This document shows, in pieces, positions 7,572 to 16,713 of a stretch of DNA of 64,000 nucleotides. The notes under the pieces are model-generated. The model was not told the DNA's origin. It ran no database searches and saw nothing but the letters and a program-made list of their open reading frames with translations. How positions within the stretch are numbered: the first letter of the stretch is position 1; each line of letters starts with the position of its first letter. This stretch comes from Actinomycetaceae bacterium (GTDB lineage: Bacteria > Actinomycetota > Actinomycetes > Actinomycetales > Actinomycetaceae). Position numbers and translations under genes: made by a program. Where the stretch lies: assembly GCA_030538185.1 (NCBI GenBank), contig JAUNUK010000004.1:186001-250000 (forward strand), read 5' to 3'.

Positions 7572-8738
7572 ATGGGAACCGACGACACCCACAATGGACG
7601 ACTGGCCGTCCTGGGCGCCGACAACCGTGCCCATTGCTTCGCGTTCATCAGGCGTCACGGACAGCAATCCATAACTGAACTGGCCGCACACACGAAACTT
7701 TCCCGCCCAACTGTGCGCACGCACATCGACGCCATGAAAGACATGGGACTCCTGCACGAAACAGAACAGCCCTCGCAGTCGCAAGGCGGACGCCCCGCAG
7801 CTTCATTCACCATCAATGCCTCAGCCGCCTACCTGGCGGTTTTCGATATCTCGAAACATGAACACCGCTACCTGCTGTGCGATATTTCAGGCACAATCCG
7901 CCGCGCCCTAGTCAAAGATGTCCCCGGCGACCTGAGCATCCCCCAACGCGAAGCCCTTATCGAGGCAGACCTCAAAGAACTAGCCGAAACCGCCGCTGTC
8001 CCACAAGAGGCCATCCAACGGTTTTCCGGATCTGTTGGAACCCAGGTCTCAAGCGCAGGGGCCATCTTGGAATATGCAGACAACGTGGCCTTGCTTGACG
8101 ACAATTTCGCCAAACGACTACACGCGCCCGTCACACTGGAAAACGACCTCAAGGCCGCCAGCTACGCAGAACACCACATCGGTTGTGCTCAAGGAGTGGA
8201 CAACCTGGTTTACACCCTGGCCTGGCACCGCGTCGCTGCCGGGATCGTCCTCGGCGGAAAAATTCACCGTGGTTTCCACGACCTAGCCGGCGAACTAAAC
8301 CTCATCACCAGCACCGATCCCACACAGGATTTCGCACAAGATTGGAATGACTGGCCCACCTTCCTTCAGGTTTTAAAAAATGCCGAGGGCGGCTCGACTA
8401 AAGCCCAGCGATCAGTAAAGGCCTTTTGCCAGGCAGCGGGCACTCAAACTGCTTTCCTTGCCATGAGCATTGACCCCGAAATGATCGTTTTGGGCGGCCC
8501 CTTGGTACACCGAAGCCCCTACTTCGTTGAAGAAATCACCTCCGTGTTGGACCAGCTTTTGGGCAATACCCCTGGCATAGATATTCGCCTGTCCCAACTG
8601 CGGTCTTGGGGGCCAGCACTGGGAGCAGCCCTGAAAGGAATGGAGGCCCTAGAAACAGCACTAATCGGGGCCCCGAGCCTGGAACATACTTTGCGAAACA
8701 CAACAGATGTAGAGATCCCTCTACCTGTCAAACACTAG
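7572..8738 (+). CDS. ROK-family transcriptional regulator
   Basis: A protein of 388 residues. The N-terminal winged helix-turn-helix (QSITELAAHTKLSRPTVRTHIDAM, about residues 35-60) is followed by a ROK sugar-kinase-like domain (SGSVGTQVSS, LENDLKAASYAEHH). The usual ROK zinc-binding Cys cluster and a clear ATP-binding glycine loop are not evident, in keeping with a repressor rather than a kinase. It lies first in a plus-strand group with a sugar importer and a fucosidase, so its inducer is probably a sugar or glycan breakdown product. AGGGAG precedes the ATG by five bases. Two inverted AAAGG-N-CCTT sites flank its promoter, suggesting autoregulation. Confidence 0.88.
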   Translation: MGTDDTHNGRLAVLGADNRAHCFAFIRRHGQQSITELAAHTKLSRPTVRTHIDAMKDMGLLHETEQPSQSQGGRPAASFTINASAAYLAVFDISKHEHRYLLCDISGTIRRALVKDVPGDLSIPQREALIEADLKELAETAAVPQEAIQRFSGSVGTQVSSAGAILEYADNVALLDDNFAKRLHAPVTLENDLKAASYAEHHIGCAQGVDNLVYTLAWHRVAAGIVLGGKIHRGFHDLAGELNLITSTDPTQDFAQDWNDWPTFLQVLKNAEGGSTKAQRSVKAFCQAAGTQTAFLAMSIDPEMIVLGGPLVHRSPYFVEEITSVLDQLLGNTPGIDIRLSQLRSWGPALGAALKGMEALETALIGAPSLEHTLRNTTDVEIPLPVKH

Positions 8739-8778
8739 GCGCACGTCGCGTACGTCTAAACCCAATAAGGAGAAACAC

Positions 8779-10077
8779 ATGTCAAAGAGGACACTGCTAG
8801 GTATCGGAGCTCTAGCCATGTCACTTGCCCTGGGTGCTTGTGGAGCCGGTAGCGCCGGCGATGCTGGCAGCGAGGGCAAGGACACGGGAGGGAAGGACGG
8901 TGCCGTAAACTACGTGCTTCCGACCTCCTGGGCGAACGTCGAAGTTTTCAAGGAAAACGTCGCCAAGTTCCAAGAAGAATCCGGTATAACCGTAAACGTT
9001 CAGGCCGTTCCCGACGAAAACTACAACTCGGTTGTCGGCTCGCGCCTGGCAGGTGGCACTGACGTGGACATCTTCGCTGGCGCCTACCAGTTGTTCGACG
9101 TTCCCAACGTCATGATTGAACTGACCGACGAAGACTTCATGAAGCGCATGCCTGAAGGGCCGCTCAATTCTTTGAGGCACACTGACGGCAAGATTTACTC
9201 CTTCCCGTCCCCATCCCCCGGTGCTACCTTCGGCGTTTTCTACAATAAGAAAGCCCTTGAAAAGGCCGGCGCCGCAGTCCCCACGTCCCTTGACGAGATG
9301 ACAGATGCCCTGAAGAAACTCAAGGCAGCTGAGGTCACACCTCTGTACCTGGCTGGCAAGGATGGTTGGACTCTGCTTCAGCACCGCAACGCCGCCAACC
9401 CCCTGATGAACCTGGATGGGGACACTATTGGCAAGCTGAACAAGAACGAGTTGCGTTGGGACGAAATCCCGGCATTGACCGATCAGTACACGGCCCTTGA
9501 AGGCTGGGCAAAAGACGGCCTATTGAACGACGACGTGCTGACGGCCACCTACGAACAATCCCAGCAGGCCCTGGTTGATGGCAGCGCTGGCATGATCATC
9601 AACGGCACCTGGGTTATTGGTGAACTGGTTGCACTAAACGAATCCGCCAAAGAAGACATCGGGTTCTTCCCGCTGCCCGCCAAAGATGGACGCTCCATGC
9701 TGGGCCTGTCAGCAGTCGATGGCCTACACATCGCCAAGACCTCCAAGAACGTTGACAACGCCAAGAAATTCCTGAGCTTCCTGGCATCTGCCGAGGTCGC
9801 ACAGTCCTTCATGGACGCAGCCCCTGGCCTGTCATCCTTCACAGATGTCACTGTCCCGGACAACGCCCCGGCAGCAATGAAGGACGTAGCCAAGGCAGCC
9901 GAAGGCAAGACCACGCTGCACATTGATAACTCCTCTGTGATCGCAGCCCCTGAGTCTGACCTGATCGCCTCATACCAGCTACTAGTAAGCGGCAAGGAAA
10001 GTGCAGCTGACTTCCTCAAGGCCGAGGCCGAGGGCATGATCGCCATCGGTAAGCAATCCGGGGTAGCAGGCTTCTAG
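8779..10077 (+). CDS. Sugar ABC transporter substrate-binding lipoprotein
   Basis: A protein of 432 residues of the carbohydrate (family 1) solute-binding type. The signal peptide ends in a lipobox LGAC with Cys21, so the protein should be lipid-anchored outside the membrane. The body has the usual features: NVQAVPDENYNSVVGSRLAGG, then DIFAG, and the C-terminal SFLASAEVAQSFM region. It delivers a sugar or oligosaccharide to the two permeases that follow. Because a fucosidase and an oxidoreductase share the operon, a fucosylated or related host/plant glycan is the best guess. AAGGAG precedes the ATG. No ATPase gene is present in the operon; a shared MsiK-type ATPase elsewhere is usual in actinobacteria. 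Confidence 0.92.
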   Translation: MSKRTLLGIGALAMSLALGACGAGSAGDAGSEGKDTGGKDGAVNYVLPTSWANVEVFKENVAKFQEESGITVNVQAVPDENYNSVVGSRLAGGTDVDIFAGAYQLFDVPNVMIELTDEDFMKRMPEGPLNSLRHTDGKIYSFPSPSPGATFGVFYNKKALEKAGAAVPTSLDEMTDALKKLKAAEVTPLYLAGKDGWTLLQHRNAANPLMNLDGDTIGKLNKNELRWDEIPALTDQYTALEGWAKDGLLNDDVLTATYEQSQQALVDGSAGMIINGTWVIGELVALNESAKEDIGFFPLPAKDGRSMLGLSAVDGLHIAKTSKNVDNAKKFLSFLASAEVAQSFMDAAPGLSSFTDVTVPDNAPAAMKDVAKAAEGKTTLHIDNSSVIAAPESDLIASYQLLVSGKESAADFLKAEAEGMIAIGKQSGVAGF

Positions 10078-10090
10078 CTCCCATTTCATT

Positions 10091-10151
10091 GGTGAGGGTC
10101 TCGCACGGGTTTGCCTCTGTCCCTGGCAACAACCCTTGCGAGATCCTCACC
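10091..10151 (+). terminator. Long stem-loop between binding protein and permease genes
   Basis: GGTGAGG-TCTCGCA-GGGTT (10091-10111) pairs with AACCC-TGCGAGA-CCTCACC (10131-10151) with only single mismatches, giving a 19-pair stem. There is no T-run. Such structures after the binding-protein gene usually protect its mRNA or attenuate read-through, so that binding protein exceeds permease. Confidence 0.8.
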
Positions 10152-10169
10152 ACCCAGGAAAGAAAACGC

Positions 10170-11072
10170 ATGTCTAAGCGCATCTCGACACGCACATCCA
10201 CGCGCAAGTCTTACTACCCCATGTACTTCTTGGCGCCTGTTTTGGCTATCTTCACGGTGTTCTACATCCTGCCAGCGTTCTTTGGCCTGGGCCTATCCCT
10301 GACGAATGCCAAACTATCGTCTTCGACCATGGACTTCGTGGGATTGACCAACTACAAGGTTTTGTTCGGTGCCGGCGGCCAATTCTTAGGCGCCGTTGGA
10401 CACCAGTTCATCTTCGCCCTGTTGGTCACCCTTGGAAAAACGGCCCTGGGTGTTGCCATGGCCCTGTTCATGGACCAGCAGTTCATAGGACGCGACTTCC
10501 TGCGGGCCTTGGTTTACGCCCCAATCATGATCTCGCTGATCATCGTCGGCATGATCTTCAACTTCCTCTTGGCCTCTGACGGCTTCGTCAACGAAGTCTT
10601 ACGTTTCGTAGGCCTGGGTTCTATTGTGCGGCCTTGGCTGGGCGACTTCGACACCGCCTTGGTAACCGTTGCTGCCATTGACGTGTGGGTCGGCGTGGGC
10701 TGGACGGTCGTCATCGTCCTAGCCGCTCTACAAAGCGTGCCCCAAGACGTTTTGGAAGCCGCCCGCGTCGATGGAGCAAGTCCCTTGCGCACCGTGTTTG
10801 CCATCAAGCTTCCCCTGGTTGCGCACGCCATTAACCTGGCGCTCTTGCTGACCTTCATCTCTGGTATGAAGGCCTTTGACATTATTTACGCCACAACGGG
10901 CGGCGGACCAGGGCATGCCACCGAAGTCATTTCGACCTTCATCGCCAAACAGATGGTCACGGGCTCGCTGGCGGCCCCCGCAGCCGCAAACTTCGCACAG
11001 TTTGTGCTTATCACCGTCCTGGCCTTCGCCATCAACACCGTGATCCGTAAGAGGGAGGCGGCAGCAGAATGA
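10170..11072 (+). CDS. Sugar ABC transporter permease (MalF/UgpA-like)
   Basis: A 300-residue protein with six membrane segments and the binding-protein-dependent permease loop EAARVDGASPLRTVFAIKLPL (EAA-x3-G) that docks the ATPase. The N-terminus is strongly basic (SKRISTRTSTRKS). The ATG at 10170 is chosen over an earlier in-frame ATG at 10089 because AGGAAAG lies at proper distance and because the earlier start would place codons inside the long stem-loop. It forms the import channel with the next gene, overlapping it by four bases (ATGA). Confidence 0.92.
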   Translation: MSKRISTRTSTRKSYYPMYFLAPVLAIFTVFYILPAFFGLGLSLTNAKLSSSTMDFVGLTNYKVLFGAGGQFLGAVGHQFIFALLVTLGKTALGVAMALFMDQQFIGRDFLRALVYAPIMISLIIVGMIFNFLLASDGFVNEVLRFVGLGSIVRPWLGDFDTALVTVAAIDVWVGVGWTVVIVLAALQSVPQDVLEAARVDGASPLRTVFAIKLPLVAHAINLALLLTFISGMKAFDIIYATTGGGPGHATEVISTFIAKQMVTGSLAAPAAANFAQFVLITVLAFAINTVIRKREAAAE

Positions 11073-12004
11073 GCACCCCAGCCGTAACCACGCCCACAGC
11101 CACCAGCGCCACAGCCCCAACCGCGACCGCCCTCGGCAATCTTCGAAAAACCCAAAAAACCCGTGTCTCGCGCAGGGCCGGGGCACGCAGACGCCCTCTG
11201 GCCTCCCTGGGAATCGCCGTGGTGTCGGCAATAATCGTGGCCGTATATGTCATCCCGCTGTCTCTGGTCGTCCTGACTTCGCTGAAGAACGAAACCGAAT
11301 CCAAGGTCATGAACTTCGCCCTGCCCGAGGTGTGGCGATTCGACAACTACATACAGGTCCTGCAAACCCAAGGCGTAGGCCGAGGCATGATCAACGGCCT
11401 TATCATGACCGTTGGCGTCACCTCCATCACCGTCGTTGTCTGCGCATTGGCTGCCTTCGTCATCGCGCGCTCGCCACGGCGTTTCACCGTGGGCGCCTAC
11501 CAATATTTACTGGCCGGCATGATTGCGCCCTTCAGCTTCATCCCCGCCATCAAGGTCCTGCAACTTCTTGGACTGTATGGCACCTACACGGGCTTGATTT
11601 TGGTCAATGTCGGCATCCAAATACCGTTTATCACCTTGCTTTATGTCGGGTTCATTCAACGGCTGCCGCGCGAAATCGACGAGGCCGCCATTATCGACGG
11701 CGCCTCACCTTTACGCCTGTTCTTCCAGGTCATCCTGCCTTTACTGAAACCGACAACCATGACCTGCGTCGTCTTGTTGGCGACCTATGCGTGGAACGAG
11801 TTTCAAAACGTCCTTTTCCTTATGCCCGATCAAAAGAAATGGACCATGCCCATGACGGTTTTCAACTTCCAGGGCATGCATTCATACAATTACGCCCTGG
11901 TTTCGGCAAACCTGGTTATCTCGGTCATCCCGATTCTGATTGTCTACTTGCTGGCACAAAAGCATATCGTTGGCGGCATGGTGGCCGGGGCGGTGAAGAG
12001 CTAA
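11069..12004 (+). CDS. Sugar ABC transporter permease (MalG-like)
   Basis: A 311-residue protein with a Thr/Ala-rich, then basic cytoplasmic N-terminus, six membrane segments and the EAA loop DEAAIIDGASPLRLFFQVILPLL. It is the second channel subunit with the preceding permease. Its ATG overlaps the upstream stop (ATGA), and its own stop overlaps the next ATG (TAATG), so the three genes are translationally coupled. Confidence 0.92.
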   Translation: MSTPAVTTPTATSATAPTATALGNLRKTQKTRVSRRAGARRRPLASLGIAVVSAIIVAVYVIPLSLVVLTSLKNETESKVMNFALPEVWRFDNYIQVLQTQGVGRGMINGLIMTVGVTSITVVVCALAAFVIARSPRRFTVGAYQYLLAGMIAPFSFIPAIKVLQLLGLYGTYTGLILVNVGIQIPFITLLYVGFIQRLPREIDEAAIIDGASPLRLFFQVILPLLKPTTMTCVVLLATYAWNEFQNVLFLMPDQKKWTMPMTVFNFQGMHSYNYALVSANLVISVIPILIVYLLAQKHIVGGMVAGAVKS

Positions 12005-13134
12005 TGGACGTGTTCACGCGCCGTTTAGGGCCTGCCGACCGCCCGGATTACGAGGCCGCCCAACGCCTAGCGTTCGGCTATGAGCCCATTTTGCCTCCGC
12101 ATTTTGATTTGGACGCTGGTTCACCTTTGGCCTTGGGGGCTTTTGCCGGGGATCGCCTGCTCGGGAAAATCGCGGTTTACCCTTTGCATTTGTCTCTTGG
12201 GGGCAAGAATATTCGCATTCACGGGGTTGCCGATGTCACGGTTTCCTTGGATTTCCGAGGGCGGGGCCTTGGTCGCCAGCTCTTTGGAGAAATCCTGAAC
12301 CTTGAACGCGAGCGTGGGGTTGTGTTGTCGATTTTGTACCCTTCGATTCCCGCCGTGTACCGCTCTTACAGCTATGCGGCAGTGGCTTCGCGGTGCCTAG
12401 TTCGTTTAGACCCTTCGACCCTGGCCCGTGCCCGCATGGATAAGGACATTGAGGTTTCCCTAGCTGATGAGGCTCAAGCAAGGGTGGCCTATGCGTCACT
12501 AATTGAAGGACTTTCAGGAGCCGTCACCCCCTTGACGCCGCGCAGCGAAAACCAGGTTGACGTGGTCTTACGACGTGCAGGCGCAGCGGTTGCCTTTATA
12601 CGGATGCTGCGGGTGGGTGAACACATCACCTGTGACCTGTTGCTTGCCAAAGACAAGATGGCCTGGGAATCCGCCCTCGGCCTGCTCGCCAGTGAAACCG
12701 GGGGTGCCGTCATTGAGGCGTGGTCCACCCCACACGCCCCCTATTGGCACTGGTATCCCGGAAACCTGGACATACGGGACTGGGCTAATCCAATGATGCG
12801 CGTCATAGATGTCGTGGCAGCCCTGGAAGGGCGCGGGTGGGCACCCGAAGCTACAGGGACCTGGACGTTTAGCGTGAACGACGCCTTGGTTCCCGACAAT
12901 AGTGGGCAATATTTGTTGTCACTTTCAGGGGGTGTTGCCCAGGTTTCACGCCTGGAGGATGCGAGCGAGGCCTTGGCTCAAGGTTCTGAGGACATTGGGC
13001 CGATTGCGATTGGGGATTTATCGGCACTTGTTGCTGGTGTTCGCAATCCCGGGGATCCTCAATGGGGTTCCTTGCCCGATTCGTTAATTAGGGCTGCGAG
13101 CCTTGGCCCGTGGCATTTCAACCAAGGTTTCTAG
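12004..13134 (+). CDS. GNAT acetyltransferase, Eis-like, with SCP2-like C-terminal part
   Basis: A protein of about 376 residues. The N-terminal half carries a GNAT domain with the acetyl-CoA loop VSLDFRGRGLGRQLFGEIL (near residues 79-96) and a conserved SYSYAAVASR strand. A second acetyltransferase-like part and an SCP2-like C-terminus (GDLSALVAGVR) give the three-part layout of the Eis family, which acetylates amines such as aminoglycosides or Lys side chains. The natural substrate is unknown; its place in a glycan operon suggests an amino sugar, but this is inference. The ATG overlaps the permease stop as TAATG; the longer open frame reaching back to 11332 runs antisense-like over the permease and is rejected. 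Confidence 0.8.
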   Translation: MDVFTRRLGPADRPDYEAAQRLAFGYEPILPPHFDLDAGSPLALGAFAGDRLLGKIAVYPLHLSLGGKNIRIHGVADVTVSLDFRGRGLGRQLFGEILNLERERGVVLSILYPSIPAVYRSYSYAAVASRCLVRLDPSTLARARMDKDIEVSLADEAQARVAYASLIEGLSGAVTPLTPRSENQVDVVLRRAGAAVAFIRMLRVGEHITCDLLLAKDKMAWESALGLLASETGGAVIEAWSTPHAPYWHWYPGNLDIRDWANPMMRVIDVVAALEGRGWAPEATGTWTFSVNDALVPDNSGQYLLSLSGGVAQVSRLEDASEALAQGSEDIGPIAIGDLSALVAGVRNPGDPQWGSLPDSLIRAASLGPWHFNQGF

Positions 13135-13154
13135 GTTTTTACCAATGGATTTCG

Positions 13155-14600
13155 ATGCGTGAGGAAAGAGTCTTGCTTACAGATGCGGTGCTGAACAGCC
13201 CTTCGCCCTCGGCGAAAACCCCACCCAGAACCCTTGCGCGGTATGAATCCCAGCCTGTCGCATCCCGATTCGACCGTTCTGCGTGGTTTAGGGATGCGCG
13301 TTTTGGGATGTTTATCCACTGGGGCGTGTATTCGCTTTTGGGCGAGGGCGAGTGGGTGCGCTCTCATCAAGAAATCTCTTTAGAAGAATATGAGCCTTGG
13401 GTTGAACGTTTCGACCCGCAACATATTGACTTCGATGACATGGCCTTATTGGCGAAAAAAGCCGGGATGAAATACGCAGTATTTACCGCCAAACACCACG
13501 ACGGCTATTGCATGTACGACTCTGCATATTCTGATTACAGCAGCGTGAAGCGCACGCCAGGGCGCGATTTTGTTGCAGAATTCCTGACTGCTTTTCGTAA
13601 GCAGGGCATCAAGGTAGGCCTGTACTTTACGCTAATCGACTGGTCGCACCCGGATTACCCAGCCTTTGGGGACGCTTTCCACCCCATGCGAAACAACCCT
13701 TCTTTTAAGGGAATCGAACACGACTTTGATCGCTACCTGGATTTCATGCACGCACAGGTCCGTGAGGTCTGCAGCAACTACGGTGACCTGGATATCCTCT
13801 GGTTCGATTTCGGTTATGGAGATATGCGTGGCGAGGCCTGGCGCGGCACTGACCTCATCTCTATGGTTCGTTCTTTACAGCCGAATGTGATTATCGATAA
13901 CCGTATTGAGGAAAGCGCCTCTGGCTTCGGCAGTATCGTCACGGATAATCCCACAGCATATTCTGGGGACTTTGTTTCCCCCGAACAGCTAATCCCTCCC
14001 CAGGGAATTCTTTGCGAAGACGGCACGCCCGTACCCTGGGAGGCCTGCATAACACTCAATAATCACTGGGCCTGGCATCACAGCGACGTGGACTACAAGT
14101 CCTCGACGACGGTGATCCGCAAACTGGTAGAGATTGTTTCCAAGGGGGGCAATCTGCTGTTGAATATCGGCCCTGATGGGGACGGCCGCATCACACGTCA
14201 AACGCGCACAATCCTGCAAGAGGTTGGCGCCTGGTTGGATGTTAACGAAGTATCGATTCGCGGCGCTTCGTCCTCGCAGCTTTCTAAACCCGAATGGGGT
14301 AGGTGGACGCAACGCGGAAATATGCTTTATGCCCATGTTTTAGAGCAGCCTATTGGGCCGCTGCCTCTTAGTGGCTTGAAAGCGGATGATATTTCCTCGA
14401 TCAGGCTGGTGCGTGAGGACCGGGCGTTGGAACTTACGAAATCTTGGCTGATTGAGGCTTTCGATGAGCCCTTTGTGTCTTTGGGCGCTGACCCAGCTTT
14501 CACCTATCCTTTGGCCGACCCAGTCGATACTGTTATAGAGATCAAACTAAATGACCCCGAGAGTGGGTCCACAATTAATCAAACAAACATCGAGGCGTAA
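13155..14600 (+). CDS. Alpha-L-fucosidase, GH29
   Basis: About 481 residues. GH29 landmarks are FIHWG (H55-W-G57), FTAKHHDGY (about 111-118) and DILWFDFG, where Asp218 matches the catalytic nucleophile. A C-terminal beta-sandwich follows (SNLLLNIGPDGDG-type KGGNLLLNIGPDGDG block). The enzyme releases terminal L-fucose from glycans. No signal peptide is seen, so it acts in the cytoplasm on imported oligosaccharides, which fits the ABC importer in front. Start: the ATG at 13155 has no ribosome site, whereas a TTG at 13173 lies eight bases after GAGG; the true start may be the TTG. The stop overlaps the next ATG. Confidence 0.92.
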   Translation: MREERVLLTDAVLNSPSPSAKTPPRTLARYESQPVASRFDRSAWFRDARFGMFIHWGVYSLLGEGEWVRSHQEISLEEYEPWVERFDPQHIDFDDMALLAKKAGMKYAVFTAKHHDGYCMYDSAYSDYSSVKRTPGRDFVAEFLTAFRKQGIKVGLYFTLIDWSHPDYPAFGDAFHPMRNNPSFKGIEHDFDRYLDFMHAQVREVCSNYGDLDILWFDFGYGDMRGEAWRGTDLISMVRSLQPNVIIDNRIEESASGFGSIVTDNPTAYSGDFVSPEQLIPPQGILCEDGTPVPWEACITLNNHWAWHHSDVDYKSSTTVIRKLVEIVSKGGNLLLNIGPDGDGRITRQTRTILQEVGAWLDVNEVSIRGASSSQLSKPEWGRWTQRGNMLYAHVLEQPIGPLPLSGLKADDISSIRLVREDRALELTKSWLIEAFDEPFVSLGADPAFTYPLADPVDTVIEIKLNDPESGSTINQTNIEA

Positions 14601-15772
14601 TGTCTGAGAATAATTCACCCCGTAAAAACGCGGACGTCACTCGCAATTTCGCCATGATCGGCTGTGGCGAACGCGCCATTATTGGCACGCATATCCCCGC
14701 TTTGGATCCGGGTGGCGCCGTGACTTACGCGGTTGACCCGCGAGCCGCGAGCCTGGATCGGGCACGCATGCTGTTCGGGGACGATGTGCTCACTTTCGAT
14801 TCGACTGAGGCCTTGTTGGCCACGAACCCGGACTTGGCCGGGGCAATCGTGTGTACGCCGGATGATACGCATGCGGCGGTTGCCAGCCTGTTGTTGCGCG
14901 CAGGCGTGCCCGTCTACCTGGAAAAACCCATGTCTGTCACCCTTGAGGACGCCGACACCTTGCTTGAGGTTGCGCACCAGACGGGCACGAAACTGTATGT
15001 TGGCCACAATATGCGCCACATGTCGGTGGTGCGCCTGATGAAAAAGATCATCGACGACGGATTGATTGGCCAGGTCAAGGCCGTGTGGTGCAGGCACTTT
15101 GTGGGCAATGGCGGGGACTACTACTTCAAGGACTGGCATGCGGACCGCCGTTTTTCCGGCACGTTGCTGCTGCAAAAAGGCGCACACGACCTAGACGTTA
15201 TTGCGTATTTGGCTGGGGCTTCGGCTGTGCGCGTGCAGGGCATGGGTGATTTGATGATTTACGGCGATATTACGGATCGCCGCGACAATTCGGACATGCT
15301 GATGAAGCAGTGGTTTTCTTTCGACAACTGGCCGCCAACCGAGGTCACGGGCTTGAACCCCGTCATCGACGTCGAGGACATTTCGATGTTGAACATGCGC
15401 CTGGCCAACGGCGTTTTGGCTAGTTACCAGCAGTGTCACTTCACCCCCGACTATTGGAGGAACTACACGGTCATTGGCGATGCCGGACGTTTAGAGAATT
15501 TTGGGGACGCCGAGGGCGGTGTCGTAAAAGTCTGGAACCGCAGGCACACTTTCCAAGCGGACGGCGACTTAGAGTTCCCGATTGTTGGGGACGCTGGGGG
15601 GCATGGGGATGCTGACCGTTTGACGATGGGGGAGTTCTTGCGATTTTTGGATGGCGCACCGACCGTGACCAGCGCTTTGGCCGCCCGCGACGCAGTCGCC
15701 ACCGCCGTCACCGGCGCCCAGTCCATCCGCAACCACGACAAGACCCTGGACGTCCCTCGTTTCACCTTCTAA
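14600..15772 (+). CDS. Gfo/Idh/MocA-family oxidoreductase
   Basis: A 390-residue NAD(P)-dependent sugar oxidoreductase type. It has an N-terminal Rossmann fold (AMIGCGERAIIG), the family motif VYLEKPMS, a conserved GHN (VGHNMRH) and QKGAHDLDVIAYLAG in the catalytic domain. Such enzymes oxidise sugar or polyol hydroxyls, or break glycosidic bonds through 3-keto intermediates. With the fucosidase it probably processes an imported glycan. It begins at the ATG overlapping the fucosidase stop (TAATG). Its 3' end overlaps the convergent Abi gene by four bases. Confidence 0.88.
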   Translation: MSENNSPRKNADVTRNFAMIGCGERAIIGTHIPALDPGGAVTYAVDPRAASLDRARMLFGDDVLTFDSTEALLATNPDLAGAIVCTPDDTHAAVASLLLRAGVPVYLEKPMSVTLEDADTLLEVAHQTGTKLYVGHNMRHMSVVRLMKKIIDDGLIGQVKAVWCRHFVGNGGDYYFKDWHADRRFSGTLLLQKGAHDLDVIAYLAGASAVRVQGMGDLMIYGDITDRRDNSDMLMKQWFSFDNWPPTEVTGLNPVIDVEDISMLNMRLANGVLASYQQCHFTPDYWRNYTVIGDAGRLENFGDAEGGVVKVWNRRHTFQADGDLEFPIVGDAGGHGDADRLTMGEFLRFLDGAPTVTSALAARDAVATAVTGAQSIRNHDKTLDVPRFTF

Positions 15773-16713
15773 CTTGAGGAAGGAGACGGAATGCTCCAAA
15801 GGCTAGATTGTTGCCAGCCCTTGGAAGCCCCAAGCCGTTCAAACGGGACAAGGTCGTTGCGCGGGTATGTTGCCAACACCCGAGGCAATTCAACTGCCTC
15901 AGAAAGGCCTAGTTGACGGTGCAGATACTGTACGAGACTCAACTGTCCAAACGCTCGATTCATGCTCATTCGGACACCATCGAAGCAGGCATCATTGCTG
16001 AGCTTGGGCTTGATATCGAAACCTCTATTGAAAACACGTGCGTGGTGGGCAGCGTAGTTGCGTAGGATATTTAACGATTTCAGCCAAGACTCAAGTTGGG
16101 GTGCGCTAAGGCGACATTTCTGAGCAACACTGTCACGCGTTTGAAACGGAGACATTCTGTACAAATGAGACAGCATGCCCCAGTCCAACACATCAACTGC
16201 GACCCAAATCGGTAGTTTCCCTCCATATTGCCGTTGGTGATGGGCAACGAAGTCCTCCTTCGAGTTCCCCACTGCAATATCGTACTTTCTCAACCACTCA
16301 TCATGGATTGTTCTATCAGCTGAACGTTTTCCGGGTTGGCGCGCAATTGCCCCAAGCAATCTTGGATCGAGATGAACTAGCGGATCGACTTGTCCAAGCT
16401 GGTGCCCGATTAGTGCACGCATAGCAAGTTCGATCGGCGCAAGCTCAGCGAATATCGCCTTTCGCAAGCTTTCGTCGAAGTGGTAAAGGGCGACAACTAA
16501 CTCGAAGGAAGCCCCTTCGCGAAAAGTATCAAGGCTTGCTTTTGATGATGGGTCAACTTGGCGCATCGTATGCCAATAGCCCGACAACCGATAATAGTTC
16601 AGGATCTCTAACTGCCGCTCCGCAAGCTTGCGATCCGTCACGCACATACCACGAGACACCAACAGATCCACCTGTTGGGCATAGGACAAAAACGGCTTAG
16701 TTTCGTTCACCAC
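15769..16713 (-). CDS. Abi family (AbiD/AbiF-like, Abi_2) abortive infection protein
   Basis: A 314-residue protein with the Abi_2 signature: N-terminal SYAQQVDLLVSRGM, ILNYYRLSGYW (residues about 38-49), a helical middle with LYHFDESLRKAIF, and the C-terminal RNYAAHHARVFNR, an R-x4-H HEPN-type ribonuclease motif. Members act as phage-triggered RNases that arrest the cell. Start is a GTG doublet at 16713/16710 behind AAAGGGG. It is adjacent to a type I restriction system and three TA modules, a typical defence cluster. Its C-terminal tail runs into operon sequence of the opposite strand, which suggests it arrived by insertion. Confidence 0.85.
   Translation of the reverse strand: MVNETKPFLSYAQQVDLLVSRGMCVTDRKLAERQLEILNYYRLSGYWHTMRQVDPSSKASLDTFREGASFELVVALYHFDESLRKAIFAELAPIELAMRALIGHQLGQVDPLVHLDPRLLGAIARQPGKRSADRTIHDEWLRKYDIAVGNSKEDFVAHHQRQYGGKLPIWVAVDVLDWGMLSHLYRMSPFQTRDSVAQKCRLSAPQLESWLKSLNILRNYAAHHARVFNRGFDIKPKLSNDACFDGVRMSMNRAFGQLSLVQYLHRQLGLSEAVELPRVLATYPRNDLVPFERLGASKGWQQSSLWSIPSPSSS
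15780..15793 (+). other. Orphan ribosome site and ATG: broken downstream gene of the glycan operon
   Basis: Eight bases after the oxidoreductase stop, AAGGAGACGGAATG reads as a perfect Shine-Dalgarno plus start, but the frame closes after a few codons. The antisense of this stretch encodes the last residues of the Abi protein (SIPSPSSS). It looks like the left edge of an insertion that replaced the next operon gene. Confidence 0.45.

Noticed and set aside
11332..12003. Long upstream extension of the GNAT acetyltransferase reading frame
   Set aside because: It overlaps the whole permease gene, reads as Arg/His-rich noise, and a TAATG start at 12004 gives the right family length.
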